NCBI RefSeq assembly: GCF_947507565.1
Contig: NC_089189.1
Coordinates: 868,001-932,000, forward strand
Direction of reading: 5' to 3'
Source: Oscarella lobularis
Taxonomy: Eukaryota > Porifera > Homoscleromorpha > Homosclerophorida > Oscarellidae
Length of the DNA stretch: 64,000 nt
The notes under the pieces were generated by a model. That model ran no database searches. It was not told the DNA's origin and saw only the letters and a program-made list of their open reading frames with translations. Below, piece after piece: positions 24,375-36,700 of this stretch. The translations under genes were made by a program, and so were the position numbers. Positions within the stretch are counted from its first letter, which is position 1. Each line of letters begins with the position of its first letter.

Positions 24375-27300
24375 TTCCGGCAGGCGGTGTACGTACTCCG
24401 CCGGCAGGCGGTGTATATATTCCGGCAGGCGGTGTATATATTCCGGCAGGCGGTGTACGTACTCCGCCGGCAGGCGGTGTATATATTCCGGAAGGCGGTG
24501 TACGTACTCCGCCGGCAGGACGGTGTATATATTCCGGCAGGCGGTGTATATATTCCGGCAGGCGGTGTACGTACTCCGCCGGCAGGCGGTGTATATATTC
24601 CGGCAGGCGGTGTATATATTCCGGCAAGCGGTGTACGTACTCCGCCGGCAGGCGGTGTATATATTCCGGCAGGCGGTGTATATATTCCGGCAGGCGGTGT
24701 ACGTACTCCGCCGGCAGGCGGTGTATATATTCCGGCAGGCGGTGTATATATTCCGGCAAGCGGTGTACGTACTCCGCCGGAAGGCGGTGTATATATTCCG
24801 GCAGGCGGTGTATATATTCCGGCAAGCGGTGTACGTACTCCGCCCGCAGACTGTGTATATATTCCGGCAGGCGGTGTACGTACTCCGCCCGCAGGCGGTG
24901 TATATATTCCGGCAGGCGGTGTATATATTCCGGCAGGCGGTGTATATATTCCGGCAGGCGGTGTATATATTCCGGCAGGCGGTGTATATATTCCGGAAAG
25001 CGGTGTACGTACTCCGCCGGCAGGCCGTGTATATATTCCGGCAGGAGGTGTACGTACTCCGCCGGCAGGCGGTGTATATATTCCGGCAGGCGGTGTATAT
25101 ATTCCGGCATGCGGTGTACGTACTCCGCAGGCAGGCGGTGTATATATTCCGGCAGGCGGTGTGTATATTCCGGCAGGCAGTGTATATATTCCGGCAAGCG
25201 GTGTACGTACTCCGCCGGCAGGCGGTGTATATATTCTGGCAAGCGGTGTACGTACTCCGCCCGCAGGCGGTGTATATATTCCGGCAGGCGGTGTACGTAC
25301 TCCGCCGGCAGGTGGTGTATATATTCCGGCAGGCGGTGTATATATTTCGGTAAGCGGTGTACGTACTCCGCCGGCAGGCGGTGTATATATTCCGGCAGGC
25401 TGTGTATATATTTCGGTAAGCGGTGTACGTACTCCGCCGGCAGGCGGTGTATATATTCCGGCAAGCGGTGTACGTATTCCGCCGGCAGGCGGTGTATATA
25501 TTCCGGCAGGCGGTGTACGTACTCCGCCGGCAGGCGGTGTATATATTCCGGGGGGCGGTGTATATATTCCGGCAGGCGGTGTATATATTCCGGCAGGCGG
25601 TGTATATATTCCGGCAGGCAGTGTATATATTCTGGCAAGCGGTGTACGTACTCCGCCCGCAGGCGGTGTATATATTCCGGCAGGCGGTGTACGTACTCCG
25701 CCGGCAGGCGGTGTATATATTCCGGCAGGCGGTGTATATATTCCGGCAGGCGGTGTATATATTCCGGCAGGCGGTGTATATATTCCGGAAAGCGGTGTAC
25801 GTACTCCGCCGGCAGGCCGTGTATATATTCCGGCAGGCGGTGTACGTACTCCGCCGGCAGGCGGTGTATATATTCCGGCAGGCGGTGTATATATTCCGGC
25901 ATGCGGTGTACGTACTCCGCAGGCAGGCGGTGTATATATTCCGGCAGGCGGTGTGTATATTCCGGCAGGCAGTGTATATATTCCGGCAAGCGGTGTACGT
26001 ACTCCGCCGGCAGGCGGTGTATATATTCTGGCAAGCGGTGTACGTACTCCGCCCGCAGGCGGTGTATATATTCCGGCAGGCGGTGTACGTACTCCGCCGG
26101 CAGGTGGTGTATATATTCCGGCAGGCGGTGTATATATTTCGGTAAGCGGTGTACGTACTCCGCCGGCAGGCGGTGTATATATTCCGGCAGGCTGTGTATA
26201 TATTTCGGTAAGCGGTGTACGTACTCCGCCGGCAGGCGGTGTATATATTCCGGCAAGCGGTGTACGTATTCCGCCGGCAGGCGGTGTATATATTCCGGCA
26301 GGCGGTGTACGTACTCCGCCGGCAGGCGGTGTATATATTCCGGGGGGCGGTGTATATATTCCGGCAGGCGGTGTATATATTCCGGCAGGCGGTGTATATA
26401 TTCCGGCAGGCAGTGTATATATTCTGGCAAGCGGTGTACGTACTCCGCCCGCAGGCGGTGTATATATTCCGGCAGGCGGTGTACGTACTCCGCCGGCAGG
26501 CGGTGTATATATTCCGGAGGGCGGTGTATATATTCCGGCAGGCGGTGTATGTACTCCGCCGGCAGGCGGTGTATATATTCCGGCAGGCTGTGTATATATT
26601 TCGGTAAGCGGTGTACGTACTCCGCCGGCAGGCGGTGTATATATTCCGGCAGGCTGTGTATATATTTCGGTAAGCGGTGTACGTACTCCGCCGGCAGGCG
26701 GTGTATATATTCCGGCAAGCGGTGTACGTATTCCGCCGGCAGGCGGTGTATATATTCCGGCAGGCGGTGTACGTACTCCGCCGGCAGGCGGTGTATATAT
26801 TCCGGCAGGCGGTGTATATATTCCGGCAGGCGGTGTATATATTCCGGCAGGCAGTGTATATATTCCGGCAAGCGGTGTACGTACTCCGCCGGCAGGCGGT
26901 GTATGTATTCCGGCAGGCGGTGTATATATTCCGGCGGGCGGTGTACGTACTCCGCCGGCAGGTGGTGTATATATTCCGGCAGGCGGTGTATATATTCCGG
27001 CAGGCGGTGTACGTACTCCGCCGGCAGGCGGTGTATATATTCCGGCAGGCGGTGTATATATTCCGGCAGGCGGTGTATATATTCCGGCAGGCGGTGTATA
27101 TATTTCGGTAAGCGGTGTACGTACTCCGCCGGCAGGCGGTGTATATATTCCGGCAGGCGGTGTACGTACTCCGCCGGCAGGCGGTGTATATATTCCGGCA
27201 GGCGGTGTACGTACTCCGCCGGCAGACGGTGTACGTACTCCGCCGGCAGGCGGTGTATATATTCCGGCAAGCGGTGTAAATATTCCGGCAGGCGGTGTAC

Positions 27301-28605
27301 CTCCTCCGCCGGCAAGCGGTGTATATATTCCGGCAGGCGGTGTACGTACTCCGCCGGCAGGCGGTGTATATATTCCGGCAGGCGGTGTATATATTCCGGC
27401 AGGAGGTGTACGTACTCCGCCGGCAGGCGGTGTATATATTCCGGCAGGCGGTGTACGTACTCCGCCGGTAGGCGGTGTATATATTCCGGCAAGCGGTGTA
27501 CGTACTCCGCCGGCAGGCGGTGTATATATTCCGGCAGGCGGTGTACGTACTCCGCCGGCAGGCGGTGTATATATTCCGGCAAGCGGTGTACCTACTCCGC
27601 CAGCAGGCGGTGAATATATTCCGGAGGCGGTGTATATATTCCGGAAAGCGGTGTACGTACTCCGCCAGCAGGCGGTGTAGATATTCTGGCAGGCGGTGTA
27701 AGTACTCCGCCAGCAGGCGGTGTATGTATTCCGGCAGGCGGTGTAGATATTCCGGCAGGCGGTGAACGTACTCCACCAGCAGGCGGTGAATATATTCCAC
27801 CAGGCGGTGTAGATATTTTGGCAGGCGGTGTATATATTCTGGCAGGCAGTGTACGTACTCCGCAGGCAGGCGGTGTTTATATTCTGGCAGGCGGTGTACG
27901 TACTCCGCCGGCAGGCGGTTTTATATATTCTCGCAGGCGGTGTACGTACTCCGCCAGCAGGCGGTGGATATATTCCGGCAAGCGGTGTATATATTCCGGA
28001 AAGCGGTGTACGTACTCCGCCAGCAGGCGGTGTAGATATTCTGGCGGGCGGTGCACGTACTCCGCCAGCAGGCGGTGTAGATATTCTGGCAGGCGGTGTA
28101 TTCCGGCAGGCGGTGTATATATTCCGGCAGGCGGTGTAGATATTCTGGCAGGCGGTGTAAGTACTCCGCCAGCAGCCGGTGTATATTTTCCGGCCGGTGT
28201 ATATATTCCTGCAGGCGGTTAGATATTCTGGCAGGCGGTGTACGTACTCCGCCGGCAGGCGGCGTACATATTCCGGCAAGCGGTGTACGTACTCGGCCGC
28301 TGGCGGTGTACGTACTCCTTCAGAAGGCGGTGTATATATTCTGGCAGGCGGTGTAAATACTCCGCCAGCAGGCGGTGTATATATTCCGGTAGGCGGTGTA
28401 GATATTCCGGCAAGCTGCGTACGTACTCCGCCGGCAGGCGGTGTATATAATCTGGCAGGCGGTGTATATATTCTGGCAGGCGGTGTAGGTACTCTGTCGG
28501 CAGGCGGTGTACGTACTCCACAGGCAGGCGGCGTAGATATTCCGGTAGGCGTGTATATATTCCGGCAGGCGGTGTATATATTCCGGCAGGCGGTGTACGT
28601 ACTCC
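24375..28605. repeat. Satellite family A, array 2, with a 792-bp higher-order repeat
   Basis: About 190 mixed 21- and 24-bp units. All three minus-strand frames and at least two plus-strand frames stay open for over 3 kb. Diagnostic variants are spaced exactly 792 bp apart (GGCATGCGG at 25108 and 25900; CCGGGGGGCGG at 25550 and 26342), so part of the array is a higher-order repeat. The right end (27600-28605) is more degenerate, mirrors the end of array 1, and leads into the same single-copy cassette. Confidence 0.97.
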
Positions 28606-28865
28606 GCGGGCGACGAACGCTCTAAACTGCTTCGTAACTATCTACTACTTACCTTTTGACGTCGCTCGGACCTTCGCATCGTCGAAAACGAGCCAGAAAC
28701 CGTGTTTCTTCGAAACGAGACGCTCGCGCTAACATAAGCACGTGACCTCACCGGTTTAACATTGTGACGTCATAAATAAACTATTAAAAATCGGGGTTTC
28801 ACATTGCTACGCCTATAGAATGGCACGGCAACACGTACAGAGCGGTTTCGCGAATATTGGAAGAG
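28606..28865. other. Single-copy island (copy 2 of the duplicated cassette)
   Basis: Nearly identical to 2427-2681, with a single obvious difference near 28723 (CGCTCGCGC instead of CGCGCGCGC). It keeps the E-box at 28739-28744, the CRE-like TGACGTCA at 28765-28772, and the minus-strand donor-like AAAAG/GTAAGT. The flanking order A, island, B, C, D is also conserved, so the copied unit is several kilobases long. Confidence 0.8.
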
Positions 28866-29142
28866 GGACAATTTGTCCCCAGGACAAATTGTCCCAGGAC
28901 AAATTGTCCCAGGACAAATTGTCCCAGGACAAATTCACCAAGGACAAATTGTCCCCAGGACAAATTGTCCCAGGATAAATTGTCCCCAGGACAAATTGTC
29001 CCTGGATAAATTGTCCCCAGAACAAATTGTCCCAGGACAAATTGTCTTTAGGACAAATTGTCCCCAGGACAAATTGTCCCAGGACAAATTGCCCCAGGAG
29101 AAATTGTCCCCAGGACAAATTGTCCCAAGACAAATTCTCCCA
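28866..29142. repeat. Satellite family B, array 4
   Basis: About eighteen palindromic units; a slightly shorter version of 2682-2990 with the same rare variants in the same order (CACCAAGG, CCTGGATAAATTG, TTTAGG). Confidence 0.95.
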
Positions 29143-29272
29143 AAAATTACATCGAAATTACACGGGGTTAGCCAACGGGTATCTCCTGTAATAAATTACA
29201 GCGAAATTACAGAGGGGTTAGCCAACGGGTCTCTCCTGTAATAAATTACAGCGAACTTACACGGGCTAGCTA
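29143..29272. repeat. Satellite family C, short block
   Basis: Two and a half units matching 2991-3119, with a one-base difference (GAGGGGTTAG) and the same end variant before family D. Confidence 0.93.
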
Positions 29273-32200
29273 AGGCCCTGAAGATAAAGTTGAGAGCCTA
29301 AACTTTCATTCTAAGGACCTGAAGATAAAGTTGAGGGCCTAAACTTTGATTCTAAGGCCCTGAAGATAAAGTTGAGGACCTAAACTTTGATTCTAAGGGC
29401 CTGAAGATAAAGTTGAGGTCCTAAACTTTGATTCTAAGGACCTGAAGATAAAGTTGAGGGCCTAAACTTTGATTCTAAGGAGCTAAAGATAAAGTTGAGG
29501 GCTTAAACTCTAATTCTAAGACCCTGAAGATAAAGTTGAAGGCCCAAACATTGATTCTAAGGGTATGAAGATAAAGGTCATGGCCAAAACTCTGATTCTA
29601 AGGACCTGAAGATAAAGTTGAGGGCCTAAACTTTGATTCTAAGAGCCTGAAGATAAAGTTGAGAGCCTAAACTTTGATTCTAAGGACCTGAAGATAAAGT
29701 TGAGAGACTAAACTTTGATTCTAAGGACCTGAAGATAAAGTTGAGGGCCTAAACTTTATTCTAAGGCCCTGAAGATAAAGTTGAACGCCTAAACTTTGAT
29801 TCTAAGGGCCTGAAGAAAAAGTTGAGGGCCTAAACTCCAATTCTAAGGACCTGAAGATAAAGTCGAGGGCCTAAACTTTGATTCTAGGGACCTGAAGATG
29901 AAGTTGAGGGCCTAAATGTTGATTCTAAGGACCTGAAGATAAAGTTGAGGGCCTAAACTCTGATTCTAAGGCCCTGAAGATAAAGTTGAGGGCCTAGACT
30001 TTGATTCTAAGGCCCTGAAGATAAAGTTGAAGGCCTAAACTTTGATTCTAAGGCCCTGAAGAGAAATTTGAAGGCCCAAACTTTGATTCTAAGGGTCTGA
30101 AGTTAAAGTTCAGGGCCAAAACTCTGATTCTAAGGACATGAAGATAAAGTTGAGGGCCTAAACTTTGATTCTAGGGACCTGAAGATGAAGTTGAGGGCCT
30201 AAATTTTGATTCTAAGGGCCTGAAGATAAAGTTGAGGGCATAAACTTTGATTCTAAGGCCCTGAAGATAAAGTTGAGGGCATAAACTTCGATTTTAAGGT
30301 TCTGAAGATAAAGATGAGGGTCTAAACTTTGATTCTAAGGTCCTAAAGATAAAGTTAAGGGCTTAAACTTTGATTCTAAGGAGCTAAAGATAAAGTTGAG
30401 GGCCTAAACTCTGTTTCTAAGGCCCTGAAGATAAAGTTGAGGGCCTAAACTTCGATTCTAAGGCATTGAAGATAAACTTGAGGGCCTAGACTTTGATTCT
30501 AAGGCCCTAAAGATAAAGTTGAAGGCCTAAACTTTGATTCTAAGGCCCTGAAGAGAAATTTGAAGGCCCAAACTTTGATTCTAAGGGTCTGAAGTTAAAG
30601 TTCAGGGCCAAAACTCTGATTCTAAGGACCTGAAGATAAAGTTGAGGGCCTAGACTTTGATTCTAAGGACCTGAAGATAAAGTTGATGGCCTAAACTTTG
30701 ATTCTAAGAGCCTGAAGATAAAGTTGAGGGCCTAAACTTTTATTCTAAGGGCCTGAAGATAAAGTTGAGAGACTAAACTTTGATTCCAAGAACCTGAAGA
30801 TAAAGTTGAGGGCCTAAATTTTGATTCTAAGGCCCTGAAGATAAAGTTGAACGCCTAAACTTTGATTCTAAGGGCCTGAAGATAAAGTTGAGGGCCTAAA
30901 CACCGATTCTAAGGACATGAAGATAAAGTTGAGAGACTAAACTTTGATTCTAAGGACCAGAAGATAAAGTTGAGGGCCTAAACTTTGACTCTAGGGACCT
31001 GAAGATGAAGTTGAGGGCCTAAATTTTGATTCTAAGGACCTGAAGATAAAGTTGAGGGCCTAAACTCTGATTCTAAGGTCCTGAAGATAAAGTTGAGGGC
31101 CTAGACTTTGATTCTAAGGCCCTGAAGATAAAGTTGAGGGCCTAGACTTTGATTCTAAGGCCCTGAAGATAAAGTTGAGGGCCTAGACTTTGATTCTAAG
31201 GACCTGAAGATAAAGTTGATGGCCTAAACTTTGATTCTAAGAGCCTGAAGATAAAGTTGAGGAACTAAACTTTTATTCTAAGAGCCTGAAGATAAAGTTG
31301 AGGGCCTAGACTTTGATTCTAAGGACCTGAAGATAAAGTTGAGGGCCTAAACTCTGATTCTAAGGCCCTGAAGATAAAGTTGAGGGCCTAAACTCTAATT
31401 GTAAGACCCTGAAGATAAAGTTGAAGGCCCAAACATTGATTCTAAGGGCCTGAAGATAAAGGTCATGGCCAAAACTCTGATTCTAAGGACCTGAAGATAA
31501 AGTTGAGGGCCTAAACTTTGATTCTAAGAGCCTGAAGATAAAGTTGAGGGCCTAAACTTTGATTCTAAGGACCTGAAGATAAAGTTGAGAGACTAAACTT
31601 TGATTCTAAGGACCTGAAGATAAAGTTGAGGGCCTAAACTCTGATTCTAAGGCCCTGAAGATAAAGTTGAACGCCTAAACTTTGATTCTAAGGGCCTGAA
31701 GATAAAGTTGAGGGCCTAAACTTTTATTCTAAGGGCCTGAAGATAAAGTTGAGGGCCTAGACTTTGATTCTAAGGGCCTGAAGATAAAGTTCAGGGCCTA
31801 AACTCTGATTCTAAGGCCCTGAAGATAAACTTGAGGGCCTAAACTTTGATTCTAAGGCCCTGAAGATAAAGTTGAGGGCATAAACTTCGATTTTAAGGTT
31901 CTGAAGATAAAGATGAGGGTCTAAACTTTGATTCTAAGGACCTGAAGATAAAGTTGAGGGCCTAAACTCTGATTCTAAGGTCCTGAAGATAAAGTTGAGG
32001 GCCTAGACTTTGATTCTAAGGCCCTGAAGATAAAGTTGAGGGCCTAGACTTTGATTCTAAGGCCCTGAAGATAAAGTTGAGGGCCTAGACTTTGATTCTA
32101 AGGACCTGAAGATAAAGTTGATGGCCTAAACTTTGATTCTAAGAGCCTGAAGATAAAGTTGAGGAACTAAACTTTTATTCTAAGAGCCTGAAGATAAAGT

Positions 32201-33733
32201 TGAGGGCCTAGACTTTGATTCTAAGGACCTGAAGATAAAGTTGAGGGCCTAAACTCTGATTCTAAGGCCCTGAAGATGAAGTTGAGGGCCTAAACTCTAA
32301 TTGTAAGACCCTGAAGATAAAGTTGAAGGCCCAAACATTGATTCTAAGGGCCTGAAGATAAAGGTCATGGCCAAAACTCTGATTCTAAGGACCTGAAGAT
32401 AAAGTTGAGGGCCTAAACTTTGATTCTAAGAGCCTGAAGATAAAGTTGAGGGCCTAAACTTTGATTCTAAGGACCTGAAGATAAAGTTGAGAGACTAAAC
32501 TTTGATTCTAAGGACCTGAAGATAAAGTTGAGGGCCTAAACTCTGATTCTAAGGCCCTGAAGATAAAGTTGAACGCCTAAACTTTGATTCTAAGGGCCTG
32601 AAGATAAAGTTGAGGGCCTAAACTTTTATTCTAAGGGCCTGAAGATAAAGTTGAGGGCCTAGACTTTGATTCTAAGGGCCTGAAGATAAAGTTCAGGGCC
32701 TAAACTCTGATTCTAAGGCCCTGAAGATAAACTTGAGGGCCTAAACTTTGATTCTAAGGCCCTGAAGATAAAGTTGAGGGCATAAACTTCGATTTTAAGG
32801 TTCTGAAGATAAAGATGAGGGTCTAAACTTTGATTCTAAGGTCCTAAAGATAAAGTTAAGGGCTTAAACTTTGATTCTAAGGAGCTAAAGATAAAGTTGA
32901 GGGCCTAAACTCTGTTTCTAAGGCCCTGAAGATAAAGTTGAGGGCCTAAACTTTGATTCTAAGGCCCTGAACAGAAATTTGAAGGCCCAAACTTTGATTC
33001 TAAGGGTCTGAAGTTAAAGTTCAGGGCCAAAACTCTGATTCTAAGGACCTGAAGATAAAGTTGAGGGCCTAGACTTTGATTCTAAGGACCTGAAGATAAA
33101 GTTGATGGCCTAAACTTTGATTCTAAGAGCCTGAAGATAAAGTTGAGGGCCTAAACTTTTATTCTAAGGGCCTGAAGATAAAGTTGAGAGACTAAACTTT
33201 GATTCCAAGAACCTGAAGATAAAGTTGAGGGCCTAAACTTTGATTCTAAGGCCCTGAAGACAAAGTTGAACGCCTAAACTTTGATTCTAAGGGCCTGAAG
33301 ATAAAGTTGAGGGCCTAAACTCCGATTCTAAGGACCTGAAGATAAAGTTGAGAGACTAAACTTTGATTCTAAGGACCTGAAGATAAAGTTGAGGGCCTAA
33401 ACTTTGACTCTAGGGACCTGAAGGTGAAGTTGAGGGCCTAAATTTAGATTCTAAGGACCTGAAGATAAAGTTGAAGGCCTAAACTCTGATTCTAAGGTCC
33501 TGAAGATAAAGTTGAGGGCCTAGACTTTGATTCTAAGGCCCCGAAGATAAAGTTGAAGGCCTAAACTTTGATTCTAAGGCCCTGAAGAGAAATTTGAAGG
33601 CCCAAACTTTGATTCTAAGGGTCTGAAGTTAAAGTTCAGAGCCAAAACTCTGATTCTAAGGACCTGAAGATAAAGTTGAGGGCCTAGACTTTGATTCTAA
33701 GGACCTGAAGATAAAGTTGATTGTCTAAACTTT
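29273..33733. repeat. Satellite family D, largest array
   Basis: About 109 units. A block of about 870 bp (from GATTCTAAGGTCCTGAAGAT through the ACTAAACTTT variants) occurs at about 31070-31920 and is copied at about 31970-32820. The array ends with an unusual junction, TCTAAACTTTAATAAATTTC, distinct from the GAGGGC/CCAACGGG junction used elsewhere. Confidence 0.95.
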
Positions 33734-36700
33734 AATAAATTTCAGCGAAATTACAGGGGCTAGCCAATGGGTCTCTCCTGTAATAAAGTACAGCGAAATT
33801 ACAGAGGCTAGACAATGGGTCTCTCCTGTAATGAATTACAGCGAAATTACAGGGGGATAGCCAACGGGTCTCTCCTGTAATAAATTACAGCGAAATTACA
33901 GGGGGATAGCCAACGGGTCTCTCCTGTAATAAATTACAGCGAAATTACAGGGGCTAGCCAATGGGTCTCTCCTGTAATAAACTACAGCGAAATTGCAGAA
34001 GCTAGCCAACGGGTCTCTCCTGTAATAAATTACAGCGAAATTACAGGGGGTTAGCCAACGGGTCTCTCCTGTAATAAATTACAGCGAAATTATAGAGGAC
34101 TAGCCAACGGGTCTTTCCTGTAATAAATTACAGCGAAATTACAGGGGGTTAGCCAACAAGTCTCTCCTGCAATAAATTACAGCGAAATTAAAAGGGGCTA
34201 GCAAACGGGTCTCCCCTGTAATAAATTACAGCGAAATTACAGAGGCTAGCCAATGGGTCTCTCCTGTGATGAATTACAGCGAAATTACAGAGGGATAGCC
34301 AACGGGTCTCTCCTGTAATAAATTACAGCGAAATTACAGAGGGTTAGCCAAAGGGTCTCTCCTGTAATAAATTACAGCGAAATTACAGGGGTTAGCCAAC
34401 GGGTCTCTCCTGTATTAAATTACAGCGAAATTACAGGAGCTTAGCCAACGGGTCTCTCCTGTAATAAATTACAGCGGAATTCAAGGAGCTAGCCAACGGT
34501 TCTCTCCAGTAATAAACTACAGCGAAATTACAGAGGGTTAGCCAACAAGTCTCTCCTGCAATAAATTACAGCGAAATTACATGGGGCTAGCCAAAGGGTC
34601 TCTCCTGTAATAAACTACAGCGAAATTACAGGGGTCAGCCAATGGGTCTCTCCTGTAATAAATTACAGCGAAATTAAAGAGGCTAGCCAACAAGTCTCTC
34701 CTGCAATAAATTACAGCGAATTTACAGGGGGTTAGCCGACGGGTCTCTCCTGTAATAAATTACAGCGAAACTACAGGGGGTTAGCCAACGGGTCTCTCCT
34801 GTAATAAATTACAGCGAAATTACAGGGGCTAGCCAACGGGTCTCTCCTGTAATAAATTACAGCGAAATTACAAGGGCTAGCTAATGGGTCTCTCCTGTAA
34901 TAAACTACAGCGAAATTACAGAAGCTAGCCAACGGGTCTCTCCTGTAATAAATTACAGCGAAATTACAGGGGATAGACAACGGGTCTCTCCTGTAATAAA
35001 TTACAGCGAAATTACAGAGGGCTAGCAAACGGGTCTCTCCTGTAATAAATTACAGCGAAATTACAGGGAGTTAGCCAACGGTCTCTCCTGTAATAAATTA
35101 CAGCGAAATTACAGGGGCTAGCCAACGGGTCTCTCCTGTAAATAATTACATCGAAATTACAGGGGCTAGCTAATGGGTCTCTCCTGTAATAAACTACAGC
35201 GAAATTACAGGAGCTAGCCAACGGGTCTCTCCTGTAATAAATTACAGCGAAATTACAGGGGGTTAGCCAACAAGTCTCCCCTGTAATAAATTACAGCAAA
35301 ATTACAGGGGCTAGCCAACGGGTCTCTCCTGTCATAAATTACAGCGAAATTATAGGGGACTAGCCAACGGGTCTTTCCTGTATTAAATTACAGCGAAATT
35401 ACAGGGGGTTAGCCAACAAGTCTCTCCTGCAGCAAATTACAGCGAAATTAAAGGGGGCTAGCCAACGGGTCTCTCCAGTAATAAACTACAGCGAAATTAC
35501 AGGGGGCTAGCCAGCGGATCTCTCCTGTAATAAACTACAGCGAAATTACAGGAGCTAGACAACGGGTCTCTCCTGCAATAAATTACAGCGAAATTACAGG
35601 AGCTAGCCAACGGGTCTCTCCTGTAATAAATTACAGCGAAATTACAGGGGGTTAGCCAACGGGTCTCCCTTGTAATAAATTACAGCGAAATTACATGGGC
35701 TAGCCAATGGGTCTCTCCTGTAATAAATTACAGCGAAATTACAGGGGCTAGCCAATGGGTCTCTCCTGTAATAAACTACAGCGAAATTAAGGGGCTAGCC
35801 AACGGGTCTCTCCTGTAATAAATTACAGTGAAATTACAGGGGCTAGCCAATGGGTCTCTCCTGTAATAAACTACAGCGAAATTACAGAGGGCTAGCCAAC
35901 TGGTCTCTCCTGTAATAAACTACAGCGAAATTACAGGGGTTAGCCAACGGGTCTCTCCTGTAATAAATTACAGCGAAATTACAGGGTATAGCTAACGGGT
36001 CTCTCCTGTAATAAATTACAGCGAAATTACAGGGGGTTAGCCAACGGGTCTCTCCTGTAATAAATTACAGTGAAATTAAAGAGGCTAGCCAAAGGGTCTC
36101 TCCTGTAATAAATTACAGCGAAATTACAGGGGCTAGCTAACGGGTCTCACTTGTAATAAATTACAGCGAAATTACAGTGGGTTAGCAAACGGGTCTCTCC
36201 TGTAATAAATTACAGTGAAATTAAAGGGGCTAGCCAATGGGTCTCTACTGTAATAAACTACAGCGAAATTACAGGGGGTTAGCCAACGGGTCTCTCCTGT
36301 AATAAATTACAGCGAATTTACAGGGGGCAAGCCAACGGGTCTCTCCTGTAATAAATTACAGCGAAACTACAGGGGGTTAGCCAACGGTTCTCTCCTGTAA
36401 TAAACTACAGCGAAATTACAGGGGCTAGCAAACGGTTCTCTCCTGCAATAAATTACAGCGAAATTACAGAGGGCTAGCCAACGGGTCTCTCCTGTAATAA
36501 ATTACAGCGAAATTACAGGGGGTTAGCCAACGGGTCTCTCCTGTAATAAATTACAGCGAAATTACAGGGGCTAGCCAACGTGTCTCTCCTGTAATAAATT
36601 ACAGCGAAATTACAGGGGGTTAGCCAACGGGTCTCTCCTGTAAATAATTACAGCAAAATTACAGGGGCTAGCTAATGGGTCTCTCCTGTAATAAACTACA

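Noticed and set aside
24323-28279. A 1318-codon open frame and several others above 1000 codons across satellite A, read as giant repeat proteins
   Set aside because: They overlap one another in all frames and both strands, follow from a stop-free 3n unit, and have no promoter, splice or non-repeat coding context. Kept only as a finding about frame openness.
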